Below are positions 34,745-43,277 of a stretch of DNA of 64,000 nucleotides, one piece after another (the first letter of the stretch is position 1; every line of letters begins with the position of its first letter). The notes beneath the pieces are model-generated. The model searched no databases. It saw only the letters and a list, made by a program, of their open reading frames with translations, and had not been told where the DNA came from. Both the position numbers and the translations under genes were made by a program. The stretch comes from Gillisia sp. CAL575 (lineage in GTDB: Bacteria; Bacteroidota; Bacteroidia; Flavobacteriales; Flavobacteriaceae): NCBI RefSeq assembly GCF_000403785.1, contig NZ_APHJ01000019.1, positions 186,001-250,000 on the forward strand. The letters are read 5' to 3'.

Positions 34745-35452
34745 ATGAAACAATTTTCTTTACTAATAATTCTAATTTCCACTTTTTCATTTGCTCAGGA
34801 AACTTCAAAATTCTTCGATGCTTCAGATATATTTTTTAAGCAATATGTAAGTAATGGCAAGGTAAAGTACGCAGAAATAAAGCAGAATCCCAACGATTTG
34901 TTTGAATTGTTAAGCTTTGCGAAACGGGTAAAAGTATCTACTGAAGACCCAGATGTTTATAAAGCTTTTTGGATAAATGCCTATAATATTGGAGTGATAA
35001 ATGGTATTGTAAAACAATTCCCTGTTAAATCCCCAATGGATATTGAAGGCTTCTTTAATGCCAAAACACATAGTTTAGGGCAAAAATCAGTGACTCTAGA
35101 TGATATTGAAAAGAAATTTTTATTAGGAAATTACCCTGAAGAAGCTAGATTTCATTTCGTGCTAGTTTGTGCTGCAAAAGGATGTCCTCCAATAATTGCT
35201 GAAGCTTATAGACCAGAAACTTTGGAAAAACAATTACAGCAACAAACTGTAAAGGCAATGAATGCTTCAGATTTTGTAAAGATTCAAAAAGATAAAGTAT
35301 TATTTTCTGAACTTATGAAATGGTATCAAAAAGATTTTACTTCAGAAAACAGTAACCTTATAGATTTCGCAAATAGATTCAGAAAAACTCCGATTCCAGC
35401 CAATCTAAAAATCGATTTTTATACATATAATTGGGAATTAAATAGTTTTTAA
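34745..35452 (+). CDS. DUF547 exported protein (first copy)
   Basis: A 235-residue protein with a signal peptide (1-17, SFAQ) and a DUF547 domain: FWINAYNIGVINGIV, GQKSVTLDDIEKKFL, the HFVLVCAAKGCPP motif with its two cysteines, and a C-terminal WYQKDFT then a Tyr/Asn/Trp end. A second DUF547 gene is at 37180-37977. The family's role is unknown, yet it recurs near arsenosugar genes. It is followed after 15 bases by the glycosidase gene and divergent from the FAD oxidoreductase. Confidence 0.82.
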   Translation: MKQFSLLIILISTFSFAQETSKFFDASDIFFKQYVSNGKVKYAEIKQNPNDLFELLSFAKRVKVSTEDPDVYKAFWINAYNIGVINGIVKQFPVKSPMDIEGFFNAKTHSLGQKSVTLDDIEKKFLLGNYPEEARFHFVLVCAAKGCPPIIAEAYRPETLEKQLQQQTVKAMNASDFVKIQKDKVLFSELMKWYQKDFTSENSNLIDFANRFRKTPIPANLKIDFYTYNWELNSF

Positions 35453-35467
35453 AATCGTCTAATATTC

Positions 35468-36502
35468 ATGCAAAAAACACTTTTTAATTCTAGATTTACT
35501 TTTTTGATTATTTTAATATCAGTTTTAACCTCCTGTCGGGGTCAAAATTCTGAAGTTAAATTGAATGGTGTTAGTCTCGTTGCTTCTAGAGAACCGGTTT
35601 CAGAATCTCACATAAAACCTATTTTAGAGGTAAATGCAAATGCAGTGGCTGTTATGCCATTTGCTTTTTTAGAAAATTTATCAAGCCCAGATTTAAAATT
35701 CAATACCGAAAGACAATGGGAGGGAGAGCGAGTAGATGGTGCTCGTAAAACTACTCAGTTATTACATTCTAAAGGACTAAAAGTGATGATGAAACCTCAA
35801 ATTTGGATTAGGAGAGGAGAATTTACCGGTAACATTAATATGATTTCTGAAGAGGATTGGAAAAAATTTGAAACATCTTACGAAGAATTTATTATGCTCT
35901 ATGCTAAAATGGCTGCTGAAGAAAATGTGGAGATTTTATGTTTAGGCACGGAGTTATTTGCATTTGCTAACGAGAGAACCGTGTTCTGGGAGCAGCTTAT
36001 AGTTAAAATTCGGGATATTTATAAAGGCAAACTTACCTATGCCGAAAACTGGGATAAAGTAGAAAGGGTTGCTTTTTGGAACAAATTAGATTTCATTGGG
36101 GTAGATGCTTATTTTCCACTTAGTGAAGGGAAATCTCCAACTATAGTAGAGTTAAGAAAGTCTTGGAAACCTCATAAAATTCAATTACAAAACCTTTCTT
36201 CTAAAGTCGATAAAAAAGTACTTTTCACAGAATATGGATATAGAAATACAGATTATGCTACTCGTGAACCATGGGATTCTTCCAGAGAGGAAACTTCGGT
36301 GAATAATGAATTGCAATCTAATGCTTTGATGGCTTTATATCAGGAGTTTTGGAGAGAAGAGTGGTTCTCTGGTGGATTTCTTTGGAAATGGTTCCACAAT
36401 CATGAGAAAGCTGGAGGACTGGATGACAATCAATTTACTCCCCAAAATAAACCCGCACTAAATGTTGTAAAAGGATTTTATGGAGAAATGATCACGGATT
36501 AA
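35468..36502 (+). CDS. GH113-like glycoside hydrolase lipoprotein
   Basis: A 344-residue exported protein (signal ends LTSC, about C22) with a TIM-barrel of the GH113 type. The expected acid/base Glu is in LCLGTELFAF and the nucleophile Glu in LFTEYGYR; KVMMKPQIWIRRGE and DFIGVDAYFPLSEG are further family segments, and GGFLWKWFHNHEKAGG is near the end. Characterised GH113 enzymes are beta-mannanases, but this Bacteroidetes group is untested. The 3' end overlaps the convergent glycosyltransferase gene by 11 bases. Confidence 0.8.
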   Translation: MQKTLFNSRFTFLIILISVLTSCRGQNSEVKLNGVSLVASREPVSESHIKPILEVNANAVAVMPFAFLENLSSPDLKFNTERQWEGERVDGARKTTQLLHSKGLKVMMKPQIWIRRGEFTGNINMISEEDWKKFETSYEEFIMLYAKMAAEENVEILCLGTELFAFANERTVFWEQLIVKIRDIYKGKLTYAENWDKVERVAFWNKLDFIGVDAYFPLSEGKSPTIVELRKSWKPHKIQLQNLSSKVDKKVLFTEYGYRNTDYATREPWDSSREETSVNNELQSNALMALYQEFWREEWFSGGFLWKWFHNHEKAGGLDDNQFTPQNKPALNVVKGFYGEMITD

Positions 36503-37178
36503 TTTTACGCTTATAATATTGGTGTAATTCTTCTGGAGAAGCTCCCATTATTCTTTTTAAGTAAATATTTGCAAAACAAAATTGTAACTTCCAAATCCCA
36601 ATTTCTTCGTATTTTCTTGCTGAAGTAGTTATAGACTCTGGAATTACTTTAAAAGCATTTTTCATGTAAAGTCTTCCAATAAATTCATTGTCTTCATACA
36701 CCACAAAAGTCTCGTTAAATCCTTTAATATCTATAAATAAATTTCTAGTAATAAATAGGGATTGATCGCCACCTCTGCAGGCTTTATGATTAAATTTAGT
36801 GAGCCACCCCATTAAATTTAGCCACCAGTGATCCATATCGAAGCGCATTTGAAAGCAACCAGCTACATTACCAGATTCTATTTCATCTACAATTAATTTA
36901 TCAAAATTAAGAGGTGGGTAACTGTCGGCATGCAAAAAATAAAGCACCTCAAATTTTGCGTTTTTAGCCCCAGTATTCATTTGTTTTGCTCGTCCTTTTT
37001 CTGAAGAAAAAAAAGAAACTCCAGGATAGTTTTTAAGTATCTCCGGAGTTTTATCTGTGCTTCCCCCATCTACAACAATTATTTCATTGTTAGAAAAGGT
37101 AGAATTATTTTTAAGATGATCGAGCAGCCCTAAAATTCCGGTTTCTTCGTTAAAAACAGGGATAATAATGCTGATCAT
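36492..37178 (-). CDS. arsenosugar-type glycosyltransferase, TIGR04283 family
   Basis: A 228-residue GT2 enzyme with SIIIPVFNEETGI (3-15), VVDGGSTDKT, the FLHADSYPP metal motif and GGDQSLFITR, the pattern of the TIGR04283 family, named for its place in arsenosugar clusters. It probably attaches or modifies the sugar on an arsenic-containing ribose, or makes a related glycan; biochemical proof is lacking. It is at the 3' end of the leftward cluster that runs from 42554 down, one base after the DUF547 gene. Confidence 0.85.
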   Translation of the reverse strand: MISIIIPVFNEETGILGLLDHLKNNSTFSNNEIIVVDGGSTDKTPEILKNYPGVSFFSSEKGRAKQMNTGAKNAKFEVLYFLHADSYPPLNFDKLIVDEIESGNVAGCFQMRFDMDHWWLNLMGWLTKFNHKACRGGDQSLFITRNLFIDIKGFNETFVVYEDNEFIGRLYMKNAFKVIPESITTSARKYEEIGIWKLQFCFANIYLKRIMGASPEELHQYYKRKINP

Positions 37179-37179
37179 T

Positions 37180-37977
37180 TTATTTTTGTTCGTTAAGATT
37201 CCAGTTATAATCTTTGTAAGTTACTGAAGTCCCTTTATCTATTTTAACATCAGAATAGTTGTTTATGTAATCTATAACAGTCATCTCGCCATCAGTAAAA
37301 TCTTTTTTATACCAATCGAAGATAGAGGATAATTTCGCAGAATTTTTTGAGATCTCATTTTTATCGGAATTAATAAACTCCTTAGTGACTCTATCCAATT
37401 GCTCATTAATTTTAGCTGCCGTGTATGCTTCATTAAGTAATTTTGGACAAGAAATAGATGCGCAATTAATTGCAAAATGTATTCTAGGTTCGTTCATTTT
37501 TCTTAAAATGCTATTCTCAATACCACCAAGAGAAATTTCAACATCACCAATAGTTACAATATCTTTTGTCCAATTTCCATCGATATCCTTAATGCTTTTT
37601 GTTGGATAATTATTCAGAATAAGATCTACGGTGTATGCATTATAAATATTGATATAATAAGCCAATTGTTCTTGTACAGACCAGTCTTTGGTCGGTTTCA
37701 TTTTCGCAAGTTTAGAGAGGTATGCATTTAATTGCTCCCTATCTTTCATGAAACCTTTGTAATCTACCATTCCATCTTTAGAAACATGCTTTTTAAGCAA
37801 GCTATTCCATTCACTGTGGTCTACATTTACTTCAGAATTTGCAGTGGTAGAAGGTAAATCATCTGAAACTTCATTTGTTGGCAAGCCTTTACTAGACAAG
37901 CCTGCTGAAGAAATTAAGTTACAACTGTTTAAAAATAATGCAGTTATTACTGCTACATATAAGGATGATTTTTTCAT
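37180..37977 (-). CDS. DUF547 lipoprotein (second copy)
   Basis: A 265-residue lipoprotein (signal ends LNSC, C19; NLISSAGLS after it). The DUF547 domain (about 55-262) has YYINIYNAYTVDLIL, GGIENSILRKM, the HFAINCASISCPKL motif with its conserved Cys pair, and SIFDWYKKDFT, then ends YNWNL. It is a paralogue of the protein at 34745-35452. It lies inside the arsenosugar operon between the TIGR04283 glycosyltransferase and arsM, so a role in that pathway, perhaps in the periplasm, is an inference. Confidence 0.83.
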   Translation of the reverse strand: MKKSSLYVAVITALFLNSCNLISSAGLSSKGLPTNEVSDDLPSTTANSEVNVDHSEWNSLLKKHVSKDGMVDYKGFMKDREQLNAYLSKLAKMKPTKDWSVQEQLAYYINIYNAYTVDLILNNYPTKSIKDIDGNWTKDIVTIGDVEISLGGIENSILRKMNEPRIHFAINCASISCPKLLNEAYTAAKINEQLDRVTKEFINSDKNEISKNSAKLSSIFDWYKKDFTDGEMTVIDYINNYSDVKIDKGTSVTYKDYNWNLNEQK

Positions 37978-38011
37978 GGTATTTGTTTAAATAATAATTA
38001 TAATATTCTTG

Positions 38012-38046
38012 GTCCTGCTGAACTCGTTTCAGCATCTAATTAGGAC
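38012..38046. repeat. hairpin of the CTGAA-N5-TTCAG type
   Basis: TGCTGAA (38016-38022) and TTCAGCA (38028-38034) around CTCGT, nested in GTCC (38012-38015) and GGAC (38043-38046). It shares its core with the hairpins at 21719-21795 and lies between arsM and the DUF547 gene. Confidence 0.6.
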
Positions 38047-38067
38047 AAATTTAAACCAGTCATAGTT

Positions 38068-39036
38068 CTAACAACAACCACCACCATCATAGTGAAAGGT
38101 AGATTCGCTAAAGTAGATATCATCTCTTCCCAAACTTTGTAATGCTGCTGCAGTTTTATCGCAAATTGCCAAAGGCTGATTTTTAAGAAGGATATGCCCT
38201 AATTTATCATCAAAAAACGGTTCATCTCCGTAGTAAATGGCCGCTTTTCCAGTAAAGATACATGGCCCGTCTTCTGGCATTGGATCTTTAATAGCTGCTA
38301 CTTCTATAGATTCTATATAGATCAACTCTTCTGTTGGGTAGTTTTTAGGATCAAGAATTCTGTAAGGTTTTCTAGCTCTAATTTCGATGGTTCCAAAACC
38401 AGCATCAGTAAGTGCTTTTACATATTCTGCAATTGGCAAACTTCCGCTTAAACACAAAGCTCTCAATCTAGAGTCGTTTCTTAATTCATCATTCATTGGC
38501 TGCTCGCAAGTAGGATCGCTCATTACCAATTTCCCATGAGGTTTCAAAACTCTGTACATTTCTTCAATAGCTTTTTTAAGATCTTCAGCCTTAAAAATAT
38601 TGAATAAACAGTTTTGCGCTGCAACTTCTACCGTGTTATCTTCTACAGGTAAATTAAGAGCATCTCCCTTTTTTAAGGTTACAAAATCGCTTTTAAACCA
38701 AGGATTAGCAGCTTCTGCTTCTACAAAATTCTTACGAGAAGCTTCCAACATTTCGTCTACCATGTCTATCCCGATTACACCACCTTTTTCACGGTTGAAG
38801 TATGCGAATTGAAGTAATTCCATTCCGCCTCCAACACCTACATAAAGCATTTTTGGGTTATTAGAAAGATCTCTTGCGTGAACAGTACTCCCGCAACCAT
38901 AGTTCATTTCCTGCATAATTTTGGGAATTTTCAAACCAGGAAGCTCCCAAATAGGATTTGTAGTACAGCATAAACCAACATCTGGAGTTAAGGCTGCTTC
39001 TTTATAAACATCGTATGTAGTATCTAAATAACTCAT
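38068..39036 (-). CDS. arsM: arsenite S-adenosylmethyltransferase of the arsenosugar type
   Basis: Methylates trivalent arsenic using SAM. In 322 residues: cysteines expected to bind arsenic at C23, C24 and C48, SAM site YVGVGGGMELL (65-75), a DPTCEQP segment with another Cys, and a C-terminal domain ending GGGCC (C321, C322). This arrangement differs from classical ArsM in its Cys-rich tail and fits the arsenosugar-cluster subgroup. It sits between DUF547 and the nucleoside phosphorylase genes, with ArsS further upstream. Confidence 0.92.
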   Translation of the reverse strand: MSYLDTTYDVYKEAALTPDVGLCCTTNPIWELPGLKIPKIMQEMNYGCGSTVHARDLSNNPKMLYVGVGGGMELLQFAYFNREKGGVIGIDMVDEMLEASRKNFVEAEAANPWFKSDFVTLKKGDALNLPVEDNTVEVAAQNCLFNIFKAEDLKKAIEEMYRVLKPHGKLVMSDPTCEQPMNDELRNDSRLRALCLSGSLPIAEYVKALTDAGFGTIEIRARKPYRILDPKNYPTEELIYIESIEVAAIKDPMPEDGPCIFTGKAAIYYGDEPFFDDKLGHILLKNQPLAICDKTAAALQSLGRDDIYFSESTFHYDGGGCC

Positions 39037-39098
39037 TTTTCTCTGTATTAATGTGATCTTATGTGCTAAGTGGTAATTAATCTCTTATAATTACATAC

Positions 39099-39911
39099 CT
39101 AGAGGCTTTTAATTAATTCTTTAAATAATAAGATCATATCTGGCTCTGCTTTTTCAGCCATCGCGATGATCTCACTTATATCTACGGGTTTTAGGTCGTC
39201 TGGGTTTCCTTCATCTGTAATTACTGAAATTGCTGAAACCGGAATATTTAAATGATTCGCTACAATTACTTCTGGGACTGTACTCATTCCTACGGCATCT
39301 GCTCCTATGATTTTTAAGTAGCGATATTCTGCTCTGGTTTCTAGTTGAGGTCCAAGAACTGAAGCATACACCCCTTTATGAAGTTTTATAGAATAATCTT
39401 TTGCAATTTTTTCTATAGTTGCATTCATTTTAGCATCGTAAGGCGCGCTCATATCTACAAAGCGCTCACCCAGTTTTTCAACACCTTTAAAAGCTAAAGG
39501 AGAGCCTCCTTGAAGATTAATATGATCATCTATCAACATTAATTCCCCTTTTTTGAAGTCTAGATTTATAGATCCCGAAGCATTAGAAACCAATAATTTT
39601 TTAACTCCTAAAAGTTGCATTACCCTTACTGGAAAAGTCACATCTTGTAATGTGTAGCCCTCATATAGATGAAAGCGACCTTGCATTATAATTACTTTTT
39701 TTCCTTCTAAATTTCCATAGATCAATTTTCCTTTATGAAATTCTACGGTAGCAGTAGGAAAATGAGGGATATGGTTATAGCTAACTTCAGCTAATATTTC
39801 TATCTCATTTGGGAGCTTCCCTAATCCGGTTCCTAAAATCACTCCAATCTCGGGAGCATCAAAACCTTTATTTATTAAATAGTCTGTTGTTTCTTGTATT
39901 TGATTTATCAT
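39099..39911 (-). CDS. purine-nucleoside phosphorylase
   Basis: Phosphorolyses purine nucleosides. From the ATG at 39911 it has 270 residues (a TTG four codons earlier overlaps the previous stop but is less likely). Family-type motifs: GVILGTGLGKL, the VMQGRFHLYEGY segment, ASVLGPQLETRAEY, ADAVGMSTVPE and AISVITDEG with the Asn/Asp purine-binding region. In arsenosugar clusters this enzyme is proposed to remove adenine from the 5'-arsenical adenosine made by ArsS, giving ribose-phosphate arsenicals. A general salvage role is also possible. Confidence 0.9.
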   Translation of the reverse strand: MINQIQETTDYLINKGFDAPEIGVILGTGLGKLPNEIEILAEVSYNHIPHFPTATVEFHKGKLIYGNLEGKKVIIMQGRFHLYEGYTLQDVTFPVRVMQLLGVKKLLVSNASGSINLDFKKGELMLIDDHINLQGGSPLAFKGVEKLGERFVDMSAPYDAKMNATIEKIAKDYSIKLHKGVYASVLGPQLETRAEYRYLKIIGADAVGMSTVPEVIVANHLNIPVSAISVITDEGNPDDLKPVDISEIIAMAEKAEPDMILLFKELIKSL

Positions 39912-39919
39912 ATTTTTTA

Positions 39920-40528
39920 TCAAAAAAATTGCTGAAAAGCTATATGTTCTTTTATGTCGCTAAAATAATCTACATCATTTTTTACTTCTAAAAGAACTGT
40001 GCTCTCATTGTTTAGATCCTGTAAAGTATCTTTTAATACGGTATTGGTTCCCCATTCCTTATTAGCAAATATAGCAGGTTTCAATTTACGCATTCCTAAT
40101 AAATAATAACCACCATCCTCTGCAGGACCTATAGCAAAATCAGTTGAGTCTAGTTTTTTGAAGGCTTCCATTAATTCTTCAGCAGTGATATCGTACATAT
40201 CACTCCCAATAATTATAATATTAGAAAAACCATTTTTAAAGCCGGTTGCAAATGCATGTTCCATTCTCTCTCCAAGACCTGCTCCTACTTGTTGCTTCTT
40301 CTTATAAATGGATGGATCCCAAATATCGTTCTCATGAATCTTTTCTGAATAATAAACTTCTTTTGTGATAGGCAAATTTTCTGTAATCGAAACCGTATGA
40401 TCTAATAAGAATTTGTAGATATCTAAAGCAGTTTGATCTCCCACATCTTTTGCAAGTCTGGTTTTTACCTTACCTAATTCAGGATTTCGCGTAAAAATGA
40501 GAAGTAAATTTTTTGGATTCAAATTCAT
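39920..40528 (-). CDS. arsenosugar-type glycosyltransferase, TIGR04282 family
   Basis: A 202-residue nucleotidyl/glycosyltransferase-fold protein: LLLIFTRNPELGKVKTRLA near the start, GERMEHAF, IIGSDMYDITAEEL with the metal-site Asp, GPAEDGGYYLLGM, and EWGTNTVL. This is the TIGR04282 family (DUF2064-like), a usual member of arsenosugar clusters. It is separated by 8 bases from the nucleoside phosphorylase gene and by 15 from the rhodanese gene. Reaction untested. Confidence 0.87.
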   Translation of the reverse strand: MNLNPKNLLLIFTRNPELGKVKTRLAKDVGDQTALDIYKFLLDHTVSITENLPITKEVYYSEKIHENDIWDPSIYKKKQQVGAGLGERMEHAFATGFKNGFSNIIIIGSDMYDITAEELMEAFKKLDSTDFAIGPAEDGGYYLLGMRKLKPAIFANKEWGTNTVLKDTLQDLNNESTVLLEVKNDVDYFSDIKEHIAFQQFF

Positions 40529-40543
40529 TAGAATTTTAAAGAA

Positions 40544-41053
40544 TTATAGTTTGTAAACCTTTTCACCTTTGCTCAAATATTTTGACCAATGCTTAGAAAA
40601 GGCATGGATCTTTTGAGTTTCGTTTAGGGAAGAATCGTAAACTTGGTAGCCTTTGTTCACCCATTCAAAGATTCCGCCATAAAGATTTTTGATGTTGGTG
40701 TACCCAGCCTCCTTTAGTTTTTCTGAAATAGTTTCAGATCTAATTCCTAAGGAGCAATAAACCACAATGGGAGCATTTTTATCTTCAATTTTAGAAGTAA
40801 CTCTTTCAGCTAAAAAATCATTATAACCCACAAAAATTGAATTTTTAAGATGACTTACTTCAAATTCTTCAACTTCCCTTGCATCTAATATGTAAACATT
40901 TTCATTTGTACTTTGCATTTTTAATTCTTCAACAGAAATATAGGGAATGCTATGAGAATTGTATTTAGACAATAATTTGTCTAAAGATTCCTGAGCATTA
41001 ACTATTCCAAATTGAAGAATAAAAAAAAGTAAAAATCCTTGTTTTAGGTTCAT
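40544..41053 (-). CDS. exported rhodanese-like protein
   Basis: A 169-residue protein with a signal peptide (1-20, VNAQ) and one rhodanese domain (about 35-140): YILDAREVEEFEVSHLKNS, the active-site loop YCSLGIRSE with the catalytic Cys, and LYGGIFEWVNKGY. The six-residue loop fits sulfur rather than phosphate or arsenate chemistry. It may deliver or take sulfur in the periplasm. Embedded in the arsenosugar operon 17 bases after arsS. Confidence 0.87.
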   Translation of the reverse strand: MNLKQGFLLFFILQFGIVNAQESLDKLLSKYNSHSIPYISVEELKMQSTNENVYILDAREVEEFEVSHLKNSIFVGYNDFLAERVTSKIEDKNAPIVVYCSLGIRSETISEKLKEAGYTNIKNLYGGIFEWVNKGYQVYDSSLNETQKIHAFSKHWSKYLSKGEKVYKL

Positions 41054-41070
41054 GTTATTTGAATTAAATC

Positions 41071-42132
41071 TTATTCTGTAACCGTTCCTTGACAGCTACT
41101 TCCTGCACCGGCAGTACAACCATAGCAATGTTGAGAAATAATTATATTTCTATCGTTTAAAAGATCTTCATTATAGTCTCTAATATGTTGAACTTTGCTG
41201 TCCACCTTTAAACCTAACATCTGATTGAAATCGCAATCGTACAACCAACCATCCCAACTAATAGAAATTGTATTGGTGCACATTACATTCTCTACGGCAA
41301 CTGGATTATAAGCCTCTACCAAAGCATACATATAATCTTCATAATTTTCTGAAGCAATTAAATATTCCAAAAATCTACTGATAGGAAGATTGGTAATTGC
41401 AAAAAGACTGTTGAAGTCTATATTAAAATCTTCTTTTAAAGCGACCTTAAAATCCTGTTCTAATGCTTGTTGATTGGTAGGCAAAAAAGCACCAGATGGA
41501 TTATAGACTAGGTCTAATTTTAAACCTGTTCCTTCTTGTGCATAACCAACAGCGTTAAGCATTTGCAATGCTTTAATGGATTTATCGAAAACACCCTCTC
41601 CACGTTGCTTATCTGTCTTATCTCTTTTATAAAAAGGAAGCGATGATGCAACATGCACTTTATGCTTTTTGAAAAATTCTGGCAGATCGTGATATTTCTT
41701 GTTTGCAAGAATAATGGTAAGATTAGATCTTACAATAAAATCTTTGATACCAGCCTTGGATGCTTCTTCTACAAACCACCGAAAGTTCGGATTCATCTCT
41801 GGAGCCCCGCCTGTAAGATCTAATGTGTGAGCACCAGTATTTCTAATTACCTCAAGACATTGTTCCATTGTTTCCATGGTCATGATTTCTTTACGATCTG
41901 GACCTGCATCTACATGGCAGTGTGAACAAACTTGGTTGCACATATAACCCAAGTTAAGCTGAAGAATTTCCAGCTTCTTAGGTTTCAAAGGGAAGTGATT
42001 TGTTTCGGCGATTTTATCTTTAAACAAAGGCAATTCTCCTTTTTTGAAGATTCCATTGCTCAAAAATTTTAATTGATTGGCAGGGTTTGACAGATCGTTT
42101 TCTCTTGCTGCCAAAGATTTTAATAAAGCCAT
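41071..42132 (-). CDS. arsS: arsenosugar biosynthesis radical SAM protein
   Basis: Radical SAM enzyme proposed to add the 5'-deoxyadenosyl group to dimethylarsenite. It has 353 residues: the cluster motif CNQVCSHCHVDAGPDR (C65, C69, C72), LTGGAPEMNP as the SAM GGE-like segment, and a C-terminal domain with QHCYGCTAGAGSSCQG that probably carries extra cluster cysteines. ArsS in this arrangement is the defining gene of the pathway. It is upstream of rhodanese and downstream of the CMD-like gene by 86 bases. Confidence 0.93.
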   Translation of the reverse strand: MALLKSLAARENDLSNPANQLKFLSNGIFKKGELPLFKDKIAETNHFPLKPKKLEILQLNLGYMCNQVCSHCHVDAGPDRKEIMTMETMEQCLEVIRNTGAHTLDLTGGAPEMNPNFRWFVEEASKAGIKDFIVRSNLTIILANKKYHDLPEFFKKHKVHVASSLPFYKRDKTDKQRGEGVFDKSIKALQMLNAVGYAQEGTGLKLDLVYNPSGAFLPTNQQALEQDFKVALKEDFNIDFNSLFAITNLPISRFLEYLIASENYEDYMYALVEAYNPVAVENVMCTNTISISWDGWLYDCDFNQMLGLKVDSKVQHIRDYNEDLLNDRNIIISQHCYGCTAGAGSSCQGTVTE

Positions 42133-42218
42133 ATATTTTAATTCAGTAATTTAATTTGTCAACAGATAGGGTAATCCAAAAATTCATTTTTCTCTATGTA
42201 ATTAAGGTGAAAATCTTA

Positions 42219-42554
42219 TCACATGCTTAGTTTATCATATTTATTCATCATTTGAACTCCATGAACCAATGTCGCCCCGCTTTTAATGGCAGCTCCAACA
42301 TGCACAGCTTCCATCATTTCTTTCTTATCTATACCACGTTGCAAACCATCTTTGGTGTAAGCATCAATACAATATGGACACTGTACCACATGGGAAACGG
42401 CAAGAGCGATTAAAGATTTTTCACGAGCAGAAAGTGCTCCTTCTTCAAAAACTTTTCCATAATAATCAAAAAATTTAGTGCCCAACTCTTCATTCCATTC
42501 GGTAATATTTCCAAATTTTCTTAAGTCAGCAGGATCATAATAGGTCTTAGACAT
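42219..42554 (-). CDS. carboxymuconolactone decarboxylase-like, arsenosugar-associated
   Basis: A 111-residue AhpD/CMD-fold protein with the redox pair CPYC and its surrounding VSHVVQCPYCIDAYTKDG pattern, and a C-terminal HVGAAIKSGATLVHG segment. Databases name such proteins arsenosugar-biosynthesis-associated peroxidase-like. It is the first gene of the leftward arsenosugar operon and may act as a thiol peroxidase or reductase keeping arsenic trivalent. That role is inferred from the fold and place. Confidence 0.85.
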   Translation of the reverse strand: MSKTYYDPADLRKFGNITEWNEELGTKFFDYYGKVFEEGALSAREKSLIALAVSHVVQCPYCIDAYTKDGLQRGIDKKEMMEAVHVGAAIKSGATLVHGVQMMNKYDKLSM

Positions 42555-43277
42555 AGTAGTGTTTTATTACATGGTTCTTTAATCGTAATGACTACGATAT
42601 ACTTACGTGTTTTAAACAAATAAGGTTTCAAAATAATCTTATAAAAGAACTAAATCCTCAGTGAAATCAAGAATTATTCTTTATTCTCCAAAATTTCATT
42701 GGGATTTCGAGTGTTCTGGATTAAGTGCCTTAAATATATAATCTATTCTTTAAACCGCTTGTTTAAATGTTGTGGAACAAGATATTTAAAAAATTAATGG
42801 AAAGAAAAATTATGAAATAAGATTGTGAAGTAATTATGACCTAATAACAGTTAATTGGAATTTATAAGAAAATTCAATGGTTTTTACGAATTAAAAATAT
42901 CGTGACAAAAACAACAAGTAAAACTTCAAATGCTAATAAGATAAATACTGTAGTCATAACATAGTTATTGGTGAGTTCTAAAGCAATAATAAATAAAGGG
43001 TAAAGTTGGGGGTTTTGAGAATGAGGAATGGACGTTTTTAGAAATATACTTAACGCTTATCGTACAAAATTTTAACTTTTTTTAACATTATTATGTTTCA
43101 GACTAATAATCTTGCCAATAACGTTATTCGCATTAATCTTGCGTTTATTTGTTAATTGCAGTGTATTATCTTAATCGATGACTTATTTTTGATTGCTTTT
43201 AAAGTTACAATACGTTTACCTTAAGGTTAAAGTTTATTTAAAATAGAAATTTATCCTTATAATTAGAACATTTTTTT
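42555..43277. promoter_or_regulatory. 723-base divergent control region, arsenosugar operon and AraC gene
   Basis: Several symmetrical elements occur: ATCGTA-ATGAC-TACGAT at 42582-42598, 28 bases from the CMD-like start; AATAACGTTATT at 43117-43128, flanked by two direct copies of TAATCTTGC (43107-43115 and 43134-43142); and ACCTTAAGGT at 43218-43227, 51 bases from the AraC start. A possible 27-codon frame is described separately. The size and layout suggest regulation of one or both flanking genes. Confidence 0.5.
42874..42957 (-). CDS. possible small membrane peptide (27 residues)
   Basis: An ATG at 42957 opens a 27-codon frame to TGA at 42874. The peptide is MTTVFILLAFEVL followed by a Val/Phe-rich stretch and a short basic end IRKNH, one clear membrane helix with positive-inside tail. 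Many genuine bacterial small membrane proteins look like this, but hydrophobic AT-rich frames also occur by chance. No promoter or ribosome site could be pointed to. Confidence 0.3.
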   Translation of the reverse strand: MTTVFILLAFEVLLVVFVTIFLIRKNH

